A stretch of DNA of 64,000 nt from Winogradskyella aurantia (GTDB lineage Bacteria > Bacteroidota > Bacteroidia > Flavobacteriales > Flavobacteriaceae). Location: assembly GCF_002266855.1 (NCBI RefSeq), contig NZ_NGJN01000003.1, positions 186,001 through 250,000 of the forward strand, given 5' to 3'. The notes under the pieces were generated by a model, which made no database searches, was not told the DNA's origin, and saw only the letters and a program-made list of their open reading frames with translations. Shown in pieces: positions 8,817-18,556 of the stretch. A program made the position numbers and the translations under genes. How positions within the stretch are numbered: the first letter of the stretch is position 1; every line of letters begins with the position of its first letter.

Positions 8817-10753
8817 GAAAATTACTTCTTTTTATATCTGTCATTTTTGTTGGTCTCGTTTTCATGGCCCGTTTGTTTTATCTCCAAGTATACAGTAGTG
8901 ATGCTTACAGTATTCTTGATGATACCGCAATTAGAAAGGTGTACAATTATCCTAAACGCGGTTATGTCTATGACAGAAATGGCAAGCTCCTTGTCGCCAA
9001 TCAGCCTTCCTACGATGTTATGGTTATACCCAGAGACGTAGAACCTTTAGACAGTTCAGACCTTCAGGAGTTTTGCGGGTTGTTAAAAATTACTGAGGAA
9101 GAGTATAGACAAAAACTTGAAAGAGCACGAAATTATTCGCCTAGACTACCCTCGCCTTTTGTACCGCAACTTTCAAAAAAAGATTATGCCGTACTACAGG
9201 AAAAAATGTGGAAATATGAAGGTTTTTACATTCAAAAAAGATCCCTTAGATCTTATCAAACCACAATTGGGGCTAATGTTCTTGGTGATATCGGTGAGGT
9301 AAATAGACAGATTATTGCCCGGCAACCTTACTACAAATTAGGTGACCTGATTGGCAAACAAGGGGTAGAGAAAACCTACGAAAATACATTAAGAGGTATA
9401 AAAGGTGTTAAGTTTATTCAAAAAGACCGTTTCAATAAAGATATAGGTCCTTATAAGGAGGGTAGATTTGACACCCTTCCTAGACCCGGAAGAGATATTT
9501 CCATCACTATAGACTCTCAATTACAAGCCTATGGTGAATTATTGATGAGAAATAAACGTGGCGGAATTATAGCCATTGAACCGAGTTCCGGGGAAATTTT
9601 GGCTATGGTCTCAGGACCTTCATATAATCCTAATCTACTAGTAGGAAGAGACCGTTCTAAAAATTTTTCAAAATTATACAACGACAGCATTGCCAAGCCT
9701 CTTTTTGATCGAGGCCTGCAAGCCATGTATCCACCTGGTTCACCTTTTAAAACTTTAAATGCCTTAATAGCTCTGCAAGAAGGTGTAATTACCACAGAAG
9801 AACGCTTTAGCTGTTCTATGGGGTATCGCTATGGGAATAGAAGAATGGGCTGTCATGCCCATAGAAGTCCAGTAAATATGAACATTGGTATTTACGAATC
9901 CTGCAACGCCTATTTTGCAAATACCTACAGAAGAATTATAGATAAATATGATACGCCAGCAGAAGGTATGGACAAATGGAGTAATCATGTACAAAGTTTT
10001 GGCTTAGGTGACTATTTAAATAATGATTTGTCCGTAGGTCAGCCTGGAAAAATACCTACCGCAAAGACCTATGATATGGCATATGGTAAAAATAGGTGGT
10101 ATACCACTTTTACCATTTCTAATGCTATAGGACAAGGTGAGGTATTGGCAACGCCAATTCAATTAGCTAATATGGCTGCGGCTATTGGAAATCGAGGCTA
10201 TTATTACACACCACATATTATAAAAAAGATTGAGGGCGATACCATCCCCTTAAAATTTACCACACCAAAATACACTACTATAGACAAACAACACTTTGAA
10301 CCCGTGGTACAGGGTATGTTTGATGTTTACAATAAGGGTACAGCGAAGTACCTTCAGGTGCCAGGTATTGAAATCTGTGGTAAAACAGGAACGGCCGAAA
10401 ACTACGCCATCATTGATAGTGTTAAAACTCAATTAACCGATCACTCCATTTTTGTAGCCTTTGCGCCAAAAGATAACCCAACCATAGCCCTTGCTGTATT
10501 CGTTGAAAACGGGTATTACGGAAGTCGGTTTGCAGGTAGAATGGCTAGTTTAATGATAGAACGTTATATAAAAGGCAAGATTACTCGAACGGATTTTGAA
10601 GATTTTGTATTAAAACACACCTTGGAACATGAATATGAAAAACCTTACTCTAACGAGCCCTTTGGCATAAACAGGCAAACCACTCTAGAAACGGTTTCTG
10701 AAGAAGAATATCGTACAATTCAGAATATAAAGGCCAATATTTCAAAGTCTTAA
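8813..10753 (+). CDS. mrdA: Penicillin-binding protein 2 (elongation-specific transpeptidase)
   Basis: Class B PBP of 646 residues that cross-links peptidoglycan during side-wall growth, paired with the glycosyltransferase RodA. It has an N-terminal membrane anchor (about 4-24), a dimerisation/pedestal domain (about 45-220) and a transpeptidase domain with all three signatures: Ser310-Pro-Phe-Lys313, Ser363-Cys-Asn365 and Lys524-Thr-Gly-Thr. The segment around Cys333-Cys347-His-x-His could bind a metal, which is inference. The start overlaps mreD by 4 bases (ATGA), and rodA follows after 3 bases. Confidence 0.96.
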   Translation: MRKLLLFISVIFVGLVFMARLFYLQVYSSDAYSILDDTAIRKVYNYPKRGYVYDRNGKLLVANQPSYDVMVIPRDVEPLDSSDLQEFCGLLKITEEEYRQKLERARNYSPRLPSPFVPQLSKKDYAVLQEKMWKYEGFYIQKRSLRSYQTTIGANVLGDIGEVNRQIIARQPYYKLGDLIGKQGVEKTYENTLRGIKGVKFIQKDRFNKDIGPYKEGRFDTLPRPGRDISITIDSQLQAYGELLMRNKRGGIIAIEPSSGEILAMVSGPSYNPNLLVGRDRSKNFSKLYNDSIAKPLFDRGLQAMYPPGSPFKTLNALIALQEGVITTEERFSCSMGYRYGNRRMGCHAHRSPVNMNIGIYESCNAYFANTYRRIIDKYDTPAEGMDKWSNHVQSFGLGDYLNNDLSVGQPGKIPTAKTYDMAYGKNRWYTTFTISNAIGQGEVLATPIQLANMAAAIGNRGYYYTPHIIKKIEGDTIPLKFTTPKYTTIDKQHFEPVVQGMFDVYNKGTAKYLQVPGIEICGKTGTAENYAIIDSVKTQLTDHSIFVAFAPKDNPTIALAVFVENGYYGSRFAGRMASLMIERYIKGKITRTDFEDFVLKHTLEHEYEKPYSNEPFGINRQTTLETVSEEEYRTIQNIKANISKS

Positions 10754-10756
10754 TCT

Positions 10757-12037
10757 ATGCTTAGAGAAAACCAAAGACGATTTAAATTTGATTGGCTCAC
10801 TATCATTCTATTTTTACTCTTAGTTACTTTTGGTTACCTTAATATATTGTCAGCTTCTCATGAAGGCGAAATTCAGAGCTACTTCGACACCTCTCAACTC
10901 TATGGCAAACAACTTGTTTTCGTAGGGCTTTCATTTATTTTAATTATCCTAATTCTGTCCCTGGAGGCCAAATTTTACGAGCGGTTTGGCAGTGTTATAT
11001 ATCTCGTCTCCATACTTTCCCTTTTGGGCTTGTTTATTTTTGGAAAGGAAATCAATGGCGCAAGGTCTTGGTACGCCATTGGTAGCATGACGATTCAGCC
11101 AAGTGAGTTTGCAAAGTTTGCTACTGCCCTAGCCGTTGCTAAATACATTAGTGATTTGCAAACCAATATGAAAACCATAAAAGATCAGTTGCGGGTTGCA
11201 GCTATTATTTTTGTGCCAGCAGCTCTGATTCTACTTCAAAACGACGCAGGAAGTACCATAGTTTACTCAGCGTTCTTTTTTGTATTTTACAGAGAAGGCT
11301 TACAGCAGGTTTATTTGATTATGGCATTCTCACTAATTATTCTAGCTGTATTAGCCTTAAAATATGGTATAGCTATTACTGGCATCGTAACTGCAATAGT
11401 CTTATTAGCAAGATATTTCCTCCGGAGAAAGAAACGTGCTTCTATCATTCAATATATTGCCGTTCTAGCCGCCTCAGTCCTATTTTCTTATGGGGTAAAT
11501 TCTTTTTATGAACACGGCTTAAAACCTCATCAACAAAATAGGATTAGTCTGTGGTTACGTCTTGAAAAAGATCCTGATAAACTCGAAAAAATGAAAAAGG
11601 CAGAGGCTTATAATCTCATTCAATCAGAACAAGCCATTGGGTCTGGAGGTTGGACCGGCAAAGGGTTTCTTCAAGGCACAAGAACCACAGGAAAATTTGT
11701 GCCAGAACAGGAAACCGATTATATTTTTAGTACTGTTGGAGAAGAGTGGGGATTTTTGGGAAGTAGTTTTGTCGTTATTTTATTTGTGGCTTTAATTATT
11801 AGGATATTGTTCTTAGCCGAATCTCAAAAATCTCAATTTAGTCGTGTATATGGCTACGGCGTAGCTTCTATCTTTTTTGTTCACTTTACCATAAACGTGG
11901 GCATGGTTATGGGACTTATACCTACCGTAGGCATCCCTTTACCCTTTTTTAGCTATGGAGGTTCTGGCCTATGGGGCTTTACCATTTTGTTATTTATCTT
12001 CATTAAATTAGACAGTAATAAGATAAATGAGTGGTAA
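10757..12037 (+). CDS. rodA: Rod shape-determining protein RodA (SEDS peptidoglycan polymerase)
   Basis: SEDS-family glycosyltransferase of 426 residues that polymerises lipid II into glycan strands together with PBP2. The protein has about ten hydrophobic helices. Family motifs are visible: NGARSWYAIGSMTIQPSEF, then LLQNDAGSTIVY, and near the C terminus GIPLPFFSYGGSGL. The length is somewhat above E. coli RodA (370), with the extra residues in the large middle loop (about 225-300), as is usual for Bacteroidota. It is the last gene of the operon and is followed directly by a strong hairpin terminator. Confidence 0.96.
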   Translation: MLRENQRRFKFDWLTIILFLLLVTFGYLNILSASHEGEIQSYFDTSQLYGKQLVFVGLSFILIILILSLEAKFYERFGSVIYLVSILSLLGLFIFGKEINGARSWYAIGSMTIQPSEFAKFATALAVAKYISDLQTNMKTIKDQLRVAAIIFVPAALILLQNDAGSTIVYSAFFFVFYREGLQQVYLIMAFSLIILAVLALKYGIAITGIVTAIVLLARYFLRRKKRASIIQYIAVLAASVLFSYGVNSFYEHGLKPHQQNRISLWLRLEKDPDKLEKMKKAEAYNLIQSEQAIGSGGWTGKGFLQGTRTTGKFVPEQETDYIFSTVGEEWGFLGSSFVVILFVALIIRILFLAESQKSQFSRVYGYGVASIFFVHFTINVGMVMGLIPTVGIPLPFFSYGGSGLWGFTILLFIFIKLDSNKINEW

Positions 12038-12040
12038 AGA

Positions 12041-12076
12041 AAAAAGGATAGTATTGGTAAAACTATCCTTTTTTTT
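12041..12076 (+). terminator. Rho-independent terminator after rodA
   Basis: A perfect 12-base stem (12041-12052 with 12062-12073) has a 9-base loop and runs into a tract of eight T. It begins 4 bases after the rodA stop codon and closes the mreB-rodA operon. Confidence 0.9.
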
Positions 12077-12183
12077 AAACCGTTTAGTAAGGTATCCTAT
12101 CGATATTCACATAATAGATATCTAACTCGTACCTAATCTCATTCAAAACTATTATGAAATTGCCAAAATCTATATTTAAAACA

Positions 12184-12220
12184 TTATATCCCAAGGCTTA
12201 CGCGAAGCCTTGGGATATAA
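12184..12220 (-). terminator. Hairpin terminator after icd
   Basis: A perfect 16-base inverted repeat (12184-12199 with 12205-12220) has a 5-base loop. It lies 22 bases beyond the icd stop codon in the minus direction. The T-tract on the minus strand is short and broken, so it may act partly as a 3'-end stabiliser. Confidence 0.7.
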
Positions 12221-12242
12221 ATTAATATTCATAACGCTTTAA

Positions 12243-13679
12243 TTACTGACCTTGGCCTAAGGAATATCCTCTTACACCGTCAAAAGTATAAAGGTTCTCC
12301 GTCTTAATGGTATCAATACCATTTTCAACACCTTTGGTCAATACCTCAATAATATCCTCTTTCGATGCTTTCTTACCATCAACTGCACTAAAGCGACATC
12401 TCCAGTGATCTGTGCAAAAGGTTTCGTCAAAACCATTCGGCCAAACTTTTACACCTCTATTGGTTATCATTGTCAAGTTAAGCACGTCAGTATTCATTTC
12501 TTGCAATTTCGCTCCAATAATATCGGGATCTGTTCCTTCCCAATCTACGAAAACGTCAACACCTACTAGCACTTTTTCAGCTCTTGGCCTACGTTTATGC
12601 TTAGGGATTTCTATTGCTCCCGCATTTTTGTATTCTACTTTTTTAAGGTGTTGAGGCACCTGTCCTAGGTTTGCAATAACAGCATCGGCAAATTCTTTGG
12701 TTCCTACTTTCTTGGTGCTTACCTTTTCGTCATAGACATCGTAGGTATGAATACCATCTTCCATGGTTTTCAACCAAGCATTTTGAACTTTCGCTGCAAT
12801 ATCAGATTGCCCAATGTGTTGTAACATTAAAATAGCTCCTTGTAACAAACCTGATGGGTTTGCCATATTCTGACCTGCCCTTCTAGGTGCCGAACCATGA
12901 ATAGCTTCAAACATAGCATGATCGTGACCAATATTTGAAGAACCTGCTAATCCTACAGAACCTGTAATCTGGGCAGCAACATCAGACAAGATATCACCAT
13001 ATAAATTAGGCATAACAATAACGTCAAATACCTCAGGCGTATCAGCTAATTTTGCTGCACCAATGTCAACAATCCAGTGTTCGTTCTCAATTTCTGGATA
13101 TTTTGCTGCTATTTCATCAAAGACCTTATGGAACAAACCATCGGTTTGTTTCATAATATTATCTTTTGTAAAACAGGTTACTTTTTTTCTACCAAACTTT
13201 TTGGCGTACTCAAAAGCATAGGTTATAATTTTTTCACACCCTGGGCGGCTAATTAATTTTAAACATTGCACCACCTCATCCGTTTGTTGATGCTCGATAC
13301 CAGCATATAAATCTTCTTCATTCTCTCTTACAATAACTACATCCATCTCAGGGTGTTTCGTAGAAATATAAGGGTAAAGACTCTTACACGGTCTAACATT
13401 AGCAAAAAGACCTAGTGTTTTACGTGTTGTTACATTCAAACTTTTATAACCACCACCTTGAGGAGTTGTTATGGGTGCTTTAAGGAAAATCTTGTTTCGT
13501 CTAATGGTTTCCCATGCTTCTTTAGAAATTCCTGCGGTGTTACCAGCTAAATAGACCTTTTCACCTACATCAATTTCATCAATGTCTAGTTGCGCTCCAG
13601 CTGCTTTTAAAATACGTAATGTGGCATCCATTATTTCTGGGCCGATACCATCGCCTTTAGCTACTGTGATTTTTGTCAT
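12243..13679 (-). CDS. icd: NADP-dependent isocitrate dehydrogenase
   Basis: Oxidatively decarboxylates isocitrate to 2-oxoglutarate in the TCA cycle. It has 478 residues, longer than the E. coli enzyme (416). The catalytic core (about 1-335) carries GDGIGPEI at the N terminus, the substrate-binding LNVTTRKTLGLFANVRPCK stretch, the catalytic region NLYGDILSD and the nucleotide region HGSAPRRAGQNMANPSG. A C-terminal extra domain of about 140 residues follows, as in the Thermus/Rickettsia-type enzymes. The sequence CATCTTTG, one base off the -7 consensus, lies upstream at 13701-13708. It is a single-gene transcript convergent with rodA. Confidence 0.93.
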   Translation of the reverse strand: MTKITVAKGDGIGPEIMDATLRILKAAGAQLDIDEIDVGEKVYLAGNTAGISKEAWETIRRNKIFLKAPITTPQGGGYKSLNVTTRKTLGLFANVRPCKSLYPYISTKHPEMDVVIVRENEEDLYAGIEHQQTDEVVQCLKLISRPGCEKIITYAFEYAKKFGRKKVTCFTKDNIMKQTDGLFHKVFDEIAAKYPEIENEHWIVDIGAAKLADTPEVFDVIVMPNLYGDILSDVAAQITGSVGLAGSSNIGHDHAMFEAIHGSAPRRAGQNMANPSGLLQGAILMLQHIGQSDIAAKVQNAWLKTMEDGIHTYDVYDEKVSTKKVGTKEFADAVIANLGQVPQHLKKVEYKNAGAIEIPKHKRRPRAEKVLVGVDVFVDWEGTDPDIIGAKLQEMNTDVLNLTMITNRGVKVWPNGFDETFCTDHWRCRFSAVDGKKASKEDIIEVLTKGVENGIDTIKTENLYTFDGVRGYSLGQGQ

Positions 13680-13815
13680 AGGGTTGTTGTTTTATAATTG
13701 CAAAGATGCATATCATTTTTCATTTGTCCTTAAATATGATATGTATAAATGAAAATTATAGTTAAAAATTTATTTAATTACTCTTCTTTTATTTATAGTT
13801 GAACTAATCTAAATA

Positions 13816-16452
13816 TTAGCTTGTTAAACTTTTCAAACTGCTCATAAGTGTTTCAATTTTCGCCAAGGCATCTGCTTCCTTCTGGCGCTCTATCTCAACA
13901 ACTTTCTCAGGAGCATTATCAACGAAACGTTGATTAGATAACTTTTTTTGTACAGCTTTTAAAAAACCTTGGGTATAATCAAGCTCCTCTTGCAGCTTTT
14001 TAAGTTCAGACTCAATATCAACACTTTCATTCATCGGTATAAAATATTCATTTGATTTTACACGAAATGTCATAGCACTATCTATTGGCTGCATAGTATA
14101 TTCTAAATCATTGATATTTCCAAGTTTTTTGATGACTTCATCATACGTTGTTGATATTTTTTCATTGTTGATTACATGCAATGCAATTGGCTCCTTAAAG
14201 GAAATATTCTTTTCCTTTCTTATGGTTCTAACACCCGAAACTACATCTTTGGCAAAATCAAACTCAAAAATTGCCTTTTCATCAATAGACTCAAATATTG
14301 GCCATTTAGATACAATTAAGGCATGCTCTGGTTTACGATCTTTTAAGTAATGCCATATCTCTTCGGTTAAAAACGGCATAAAAGGATGAAGTATTTTTAG
14401 TAAATCTTCTAGAATTTTAATGGCCGAGCCCAAGGTATGGACATCTATGGGATGTTGGTATGCTGGTTTAATGATTTCTAGCAGCCACGAGGCAAAATCA
14501 TCCCATATAAGTTTATACGTGGCCATTAAGGCATCGCTTAACCTATATTTGCTGTAATGCTCTTCTATTTCTAAGATTGTTTTCTGAAATTTAGATTCAA
14601 ACCAAAGTATGGCCACCTTACTTGATTCAGGCTGCTCTATCGACTCATCTATTTCCCAACCTTTAATCAACCTAAACGCATTCCAAATCTTATTGGCAAA
14701 TTGTTTGCCCTGTTGACAGAGGGTCTCATCAAATAATAAATCATTACCTGCTGCCGAACTCAATAATAAGCCAACCCTTACGCCGTCTGCGCCATAAGCT
14801 TCAATTAACTTAAGAGCATCTGGTGAATTACCAAGAGATTTAGACATTTTTCGTCTTTGCTTATCCCTAACAAGACCTGTTAAATAAACATTTTCGAACG
14901 GTTTTTCACCTCTAAATTCGTAGCCAGCTACAATCATACGTGCTACCCAAAAGAACAAGATATCTGGACCTGTGACCAGATCATTGGTAGGGTAATAGTA
15001 ATTAATTTCATCATTCTCCGGATTTCTAATACCATCAAATACGCTAATGGGCCACAACCAAGACGAAAACCAAGTGTCTAAGACATCAGAATCTTGTTTT
15101 AAATCCGTTATTTTAAGATCTGGATTAGAAGATTTTTTTCTTGCTTCGGTTAGGGCTTCCTCTGCCGTTTCAGCAACCACAAAGTCATTTTCACCATCTC
15201 CGAAATAATAAGCAGGTATTTGTTGCCCCCATATTAGCTGTCTCGAAATGTTCCAGTCGCGGACATTCTCCATCCAGTGCCGATAGGTATTTTCGAATTT
15301 CTTTGGGAAAAGCTTAACATCACCTGTCTTTAACACTGCATCTATGGCAGGTTTTGCCAGATTGTCCATCTTTAAAAACCACTGATCACTGAGTCTAGGC
15401 TCAATAATCGCCTTAGTACGTTCTGAAATGCCTACGCGGTTAGTGTAATCCTCAACTTTTACCAATGCTCCGACAGCTTCAAGTTCTTTAACTATTTGTT
15501 TTCTGACCTCAAAACGATCTTTCCCTTCATAATGCAGACCATTACTATTTAAAGTAGCATCATCATTAAAAATATCGATAACCTCCAAGTTATGTTTTTC
15601 TCCTAAAACCTTGTCATTTTCATCATGTGCTGGAGTTACCTTCAAACAACCTGTCCCAAATTCTAAATCTACATAGTCATCCTCAATTATGGGTACAACC
15701 CTATTACATATGGGAACAATGGCCCGTTTGCCCTTTATTTGCGTATAACGTTCATCATTGGGGTTAATACAGATGGCGGTATCACCTAGCAAGGTTTCCG
15801 GTCTAGTAGTGGCTATGGTAAGCATATCTAGACTTTCCTCAATTTTGTAATTAATATAATATAGTTTTCCCTGCTTTTCTATGTATTCTACCTCTTCATC
15901 CGACAACGTGGTCTTAGCCTCTGGGTCCCAATTTACCATACGATATCCTCTGTAGATGAGACCCTTATTAAATAAATTAACGAATACCTTTATAACGGCC
16001 TCTGACATATCTTCGTCTAAGGTAAACTTAGTTCTGTGCCAATCACATGAACAACCCAATTTCTTAAGTTGCTCAAGTATAACACCACCATATTGTTCTT
16101 TCCACTCCCATGCATGTTCTAAAAACTCTTCTCTAGACAAATCATTCTTGTCTATACCTTGACTTTTCAATTTAGCCACCACCTTAGCCTCAGTTGCAAT
16201 TGAGGCATGGTCTGTTCCAGGCACCCAACAGGCATTTTTACCTAATAACCGTGCTCTTCTAATAAGTACATCTTGAATAGTATTGTTGAGCATGTGACCC
16301 ATATGCAAAACGCCAGTAACATTAGGTGGAGGTATAACAATGGTATAGGGCTCCCTTTTATCTGGAACTGAGTGAAAAAAATCATGTTTTAGCCAATAGT
16401 CATACCACTTTTGCTCTACTGCCAGGGCGTTATATTTTGATGGAATCTCCAT
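13816..16452 (-). CDS. valS: Valine--tRNA ligase
   Basis: Class I aminoacyl-tRNA synthetase, about 878 residues, that charges tRNA-Val. Signatures are visible: the HIGH equivalent in PPPNVTGVLHMGHML, the catalytic KMSKS in RRKMSKSLGN, an editing domain (about 190-380), an anticodon-binding domain and a C-terminal coiled coil (about 805-865). I chose the ATG at 16450-16452 (MEIPSKYNALAVEQKWY). An in-frame TTG at 16485 and an ATG at 16473 exist. However, a promoter element occupies 16483-16490, so a start at 16485 would precede the transcript. Confidence 0.96.
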   Translation of the reverse strand: MEIPSKYNALAVEQKWYDYWLKHDFFHSVPDKREPYTIVIPPPNVTGVLHMGHMLNNTIQDVLIRRARLLGKNACWVPGTDHASIATEAKVVAKLKSQGIDKNDLSREEFLEHAWEWKEQYGGVILEQLKKLGCSCDWHRTKFTLDEDMSEAVIKVFVNLFNKGLIYRGYRMVNWDPEAKTTLSDEEVEYIEKQGKLYYINYKIEESLDMLTIATTRPETLLGDTAICINPNDERYTQIKGKRAIVPICNRVVPIIEDDYVDLEFGTGCLKVTPAHDENDKVLGEKHNLEVIDIFNDDATLNSNGLHYEGKDRFEVRKQIVKELEAVGALVKVEDYTNRVGISERTKAIIEPRLSDQWFLKMDNLAKPAIDAVLKTGDVKLFPKKFENTYRHWMENVRDWNISRQLIWGQQIPAYYFGDGENDFVVAETAEEALTEARKKSSNPDLKITDLKQDSDVLDTWFSSWLWPISVFDGIRNPENDEINYYYPTNDLVTGPDILFFWVARMIVAGYEFRGEKPFENVYLTGLVRDKQRRKMSKSLGNSPDALKLIEAYGADGVRVGLLLSSAAGNDLLFDETLCQQGKQFANKIWNAFRLIKGWEIDESIEQPESSKVAILWFESKFQKTILEIEEHYSKYRLSDALMATYKLIWDDFASWLLEIIKPAYQHPIDVHTLGSAIKILEDLLKILHPFMPFLTEEIWHYLKDRKPEHALIVSKWPIFESIDEKAIFEFDFAKDVVSGVRTIRKEKNISFKEPIALHVINNEKISTTYDEVIKKLGNINDLEYTMQPIDSAMTFRVKSNEYFIPMNESVDIESELKKLQEELDYTQGFLKAVQKKLSNQRFVDNAPEKVVEIERQKEADALAKIETLMSSLKSLTS

Positions 16453-16482
16453 ATTTTGGTATTGTTTTTGCATACTAGCTGA

Positions 16483-16490
16483 CAAAAGTA
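16483..16490 (-). promoter_or_regulatory. -7 promoter element (TACTTTTG) for valS
   Basis: Minus-strand TACTTTTG matches TAnnTTTG. Transcription should begin near 16476-16479. That rules out the in-frame TTG at 16485 as start codon and supports the ATG at 16452. Confidence 0.5.
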
Positions 16491-16635
16491 CTTATATTTC
16501 TTTTTTTGAAAAATTAATTGGATTGCTAATATTTGGAATAATGGTGGATTTCTGTTAAATGCAATGCATTACGTCTAATTAATTTTGTTCACATAAAAAA
16601 AGTAAGTAGTTTTAACCTATCAATTTAAATTAAAT

Positions 16636-17064
16636 ATGATGAAAAATTTAATAGCAGTTTTATTTATTGGCCTATTAGGATTCGCGTCTTTTGCGCAAGA
16701 AAAGGTAGCCAAGATTGAATTCAAAACCGATGTTATTGACTATGGAACCATTGAAAAAGGTTCTAATGGTGTAAGAGTATTCGAATTTACCAATACCGGA
16801 AATGCACCCTTAATTATTTCAAATGTCAAGTCTACTTGTGGCTGTACGGTACCAAAAAAACCCGAAGGACCTATAATGCCGGGAGAGACTGGTGAAATAC
16901 AGGTTAAGTATGATACCAATAGGGTGAACCCTATTCGTAAGACCATAACGGTATTCTCTAACGCTGAAACACCTACCGTTGCCTTAAAAATTAAAGGATT
17001 AGTGGTAGACTCAAATAAAACGAGTGTCCTAGAAAAGAAAACTAAAAGCATGATTGAGCAGTAA
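16636..17064 (+). CDS. DUF1573 domain exported protein
   Basis: Protein of 142 residues with a signal peptide (hydrophobic 4-17, likely cleavage after SFA, leaving QEKVAK). One immunoglobulin-like DUF1573 domain follows. It carries the family core FEFTNTGNAPLIISNVKSTC and CGCTVP, with the conserved cysteine pair, and PGETGEIQVKYDT. These domains are common single-copy or repeated units in the Bacteroidota envelope and their role is unknown. Two ATG codons stand in tandem at the start. The gene is monocistronic, has its own upstream region and ends in a hairpin shared with the convergent protease-like gene. Confidence 0.88.
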   Translation: MMKNLIAVLFIGLLGFASFAQEKVAKIEFKTDVIDYGTIEKGSNGVRVFEFTNTGNAPLIISNVKSTCGCTVPKKPEGPIMPGETGEIQVKYDTNRVNPIRKTITVFSNAETPTVALKIKGLVVDSNKTSVLEKKTKSMIEQ

Positions 17065-17085
17065 TGCTCTGTCATAAACTAGAAT

Positions 17086-17112
17086 ATTGAGCCCTCAATT
17101 TGAGGGCTCAAT
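17086..17112. terminator. Bidirectional hairpin between DUF1573 gene and retropepsin-like gene
   Basis: The inverted repeat ATTGAGCCCTC (17086-17096) pairs with GAGGGCTCAAT (17102-17112). It separates two convergent genes and contains the stop codon of the minus-strand gene (17095-17097). Confidence 0.75.
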
Positions 17113-18441
17113 TTGTTTAAACACATCATCTAGCTCAAACTTAAAGTACATTTCAACGCCATTGCGTTCAATTCGTAGTCGGACAATCTTTCCAAGCTTA
17201 TCGTGAAAAATCTCATTAATCTCTGATAATTCATATTCATAGGCTTTCTTATTATTCACTGCCAATAAGACATCACCTGTTCGTAAACCTACTTTAAATG
17301 CATTGGAAGATTCCCTTATTTCAACAATTTTATAGATAGGCTTTATGGATGTCATATAATTAACTCTTGGATTTATCTGTAAGGCGTTGTTGTCATTTCT
17401 TCCCACATGACGTATAATCTTGATTTCTTCCTTCACGAACATTAATCCGTGATATTCCACAACAATGCCACTATTGTTATAAGTAAATGGTGCTTTAAAA
17501 TTTCTATTCTTTCTTAGAAAAATTTGGTTGCCATTGTAATCAATGAAATGATTAAATCGTTTTAGAATATTCCCTCCTAGGGAACCATTTCGCTCTTTAT
17601 ATATTTTATCCTTATCAATAGAAGCTGAGTCTGGATAGGCAACGTTTGCCTGTTTAAAACTAAAACCACCTATATTGATTCGGTTGACTTTAGATCGTTG
17701 ACCATATACAGAGCCGCTGAGCCCCTTCCCTAAAAAATCCCGAAACATCATGTTTTTTTTTGGTACTAAGCCTTCAGTCTTGTCTTTAAAGAGCCATATA
17801 GCATCACTACTGCCTGTGTCCAGTAGTAACTTTACTTCAATAGGTCGATCAGAAATGGATACATTGGCTTCGATATAGGGCTTTTTATTATTTACATCTA
17901 AAGGCAACCGTTTCCATTTTCTCGGGGACTTTGGCTTAAAGGTTTCTGGTTTGTGCAACCTTATAAATCTAGAGGAATAATTTATCTCAACTATAAAATC
18001 CTTAAAGAGATCGTAACCAATAATTCCATGGATTAAAACCCCAAGTCGTGGAGTGAAATTTATTGATTTATCGTACACGATATATAAATCTTTATTGAAC
18101 AAACGTACATCCCCTATTTTCATCGCATTACTCGAGGACTTAATGGCCTTTAATTTGCCGTCACCTCCCAAACCATACAAAAAGAATACTTCCCTATTAT
18201 TTAGGCCGACCGCATCAATTTCTGATATATTAAACAATATTGGTTTACTAACTCCAGTATCTAAAATGAACGACAGTAAGACATTATTAACCTCAATTGG
18301 TATAACGATTAAATTACCAATTAATTCAAATCTTATTTTTTCACTGGTATCCCCTTTTAAAGCAGACGTGCCTTGCGCATGAATCATTAAACTGCACAAC
18401 AGGCAAATAAAATAAAGTAACTTCTTAAAATAAAATGTCAA
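17095..18441 (-). CDS. Exported retropepsin-like aspartyl protease with PDZ domain
   Basis: Protein of 448 residues with a signal peptide (about 5-23, ending in HAQG). Two aspartyl-protease half-sites occur in one chain: FILDTG with Asp61 and LLLDTG with Asp208, each followed by the hydrophobic-Gly pattern of the fold. A C-terminal PDZ domain follows (about 350-440, with FKVGLRTGDVLLAVNN). Retropepsins normally dimerise around one DTG each. Here the tandem lobes could form an active site within one chain. The substrate is unknown and is likely periplasmic or surface-bound. The start is TTG at 18439-18441, since no ATG gives a signal peptide. Confidence 0.8.
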   Translation of the reverse strand: MTFYFKKLLYFICLLCSLMIHAQGTSALKGDTSEKIRFELIGNLIVIPIEVNNVLLSFILDTGVSKPILFNISEIDAVGLNNREVFFLYGLGGDGKLKAIKSSSNAMKIGDVRLFNKDLYIVYDKSINFTPRLGVLIHGIIGYDLFKDFIVEINYSSRFIRLHKPETFKPKSPRKWKRLPLDVNNKKPYIEANVSISDRPIEVKLLLDTGSSDAIWLFKDKTEGLVPKKNMMFRDFLGKGLSGSVYGQRSKVNRINIGGFSFKQANVAYPDSASIDKDKIYKERNGSLGGNILKRFNHFIDYNGNQIFLRKNRNFKAPFTYNNSGIVVEYHGLMFVKEEIKIIRHVGRNDNNALQINPRVNYMTSIKPIYKIVEIRESSNAFKVGLRTGDVLLAVNNKKAYEYELSEINEIFHDKLGKIVRLRIERNGVEMYFKFELDDVFKQIEPSN

Positions 18442-18556
18442 GTATTTGGATTTTTCGAAATAAGTTACAAATGTTTAGAGCAGTTTATATTTTATTCTAG
18501 ATTTTTTAAATAAACTTTAAGATTTTTCAGACCTTAGCACCTTAATTCAATACATA

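Noticed and set aside
16453-16485. Longer N terminus for ValS from TTG 16485 or ATG 16473
   Set aside because: The TTG lies in the promoter element and the ATG at 16473 lies at the likely transcript start. The ATG at 16452 gives the usual ValS N terminus.
16740-17075. Open frame of about 110 codons antisense to the DUF1573 gene
   Set aside because: It lies wholly inside a gene with a clear domain and signal peptide, and its translation has no recognisable pattern or start context.
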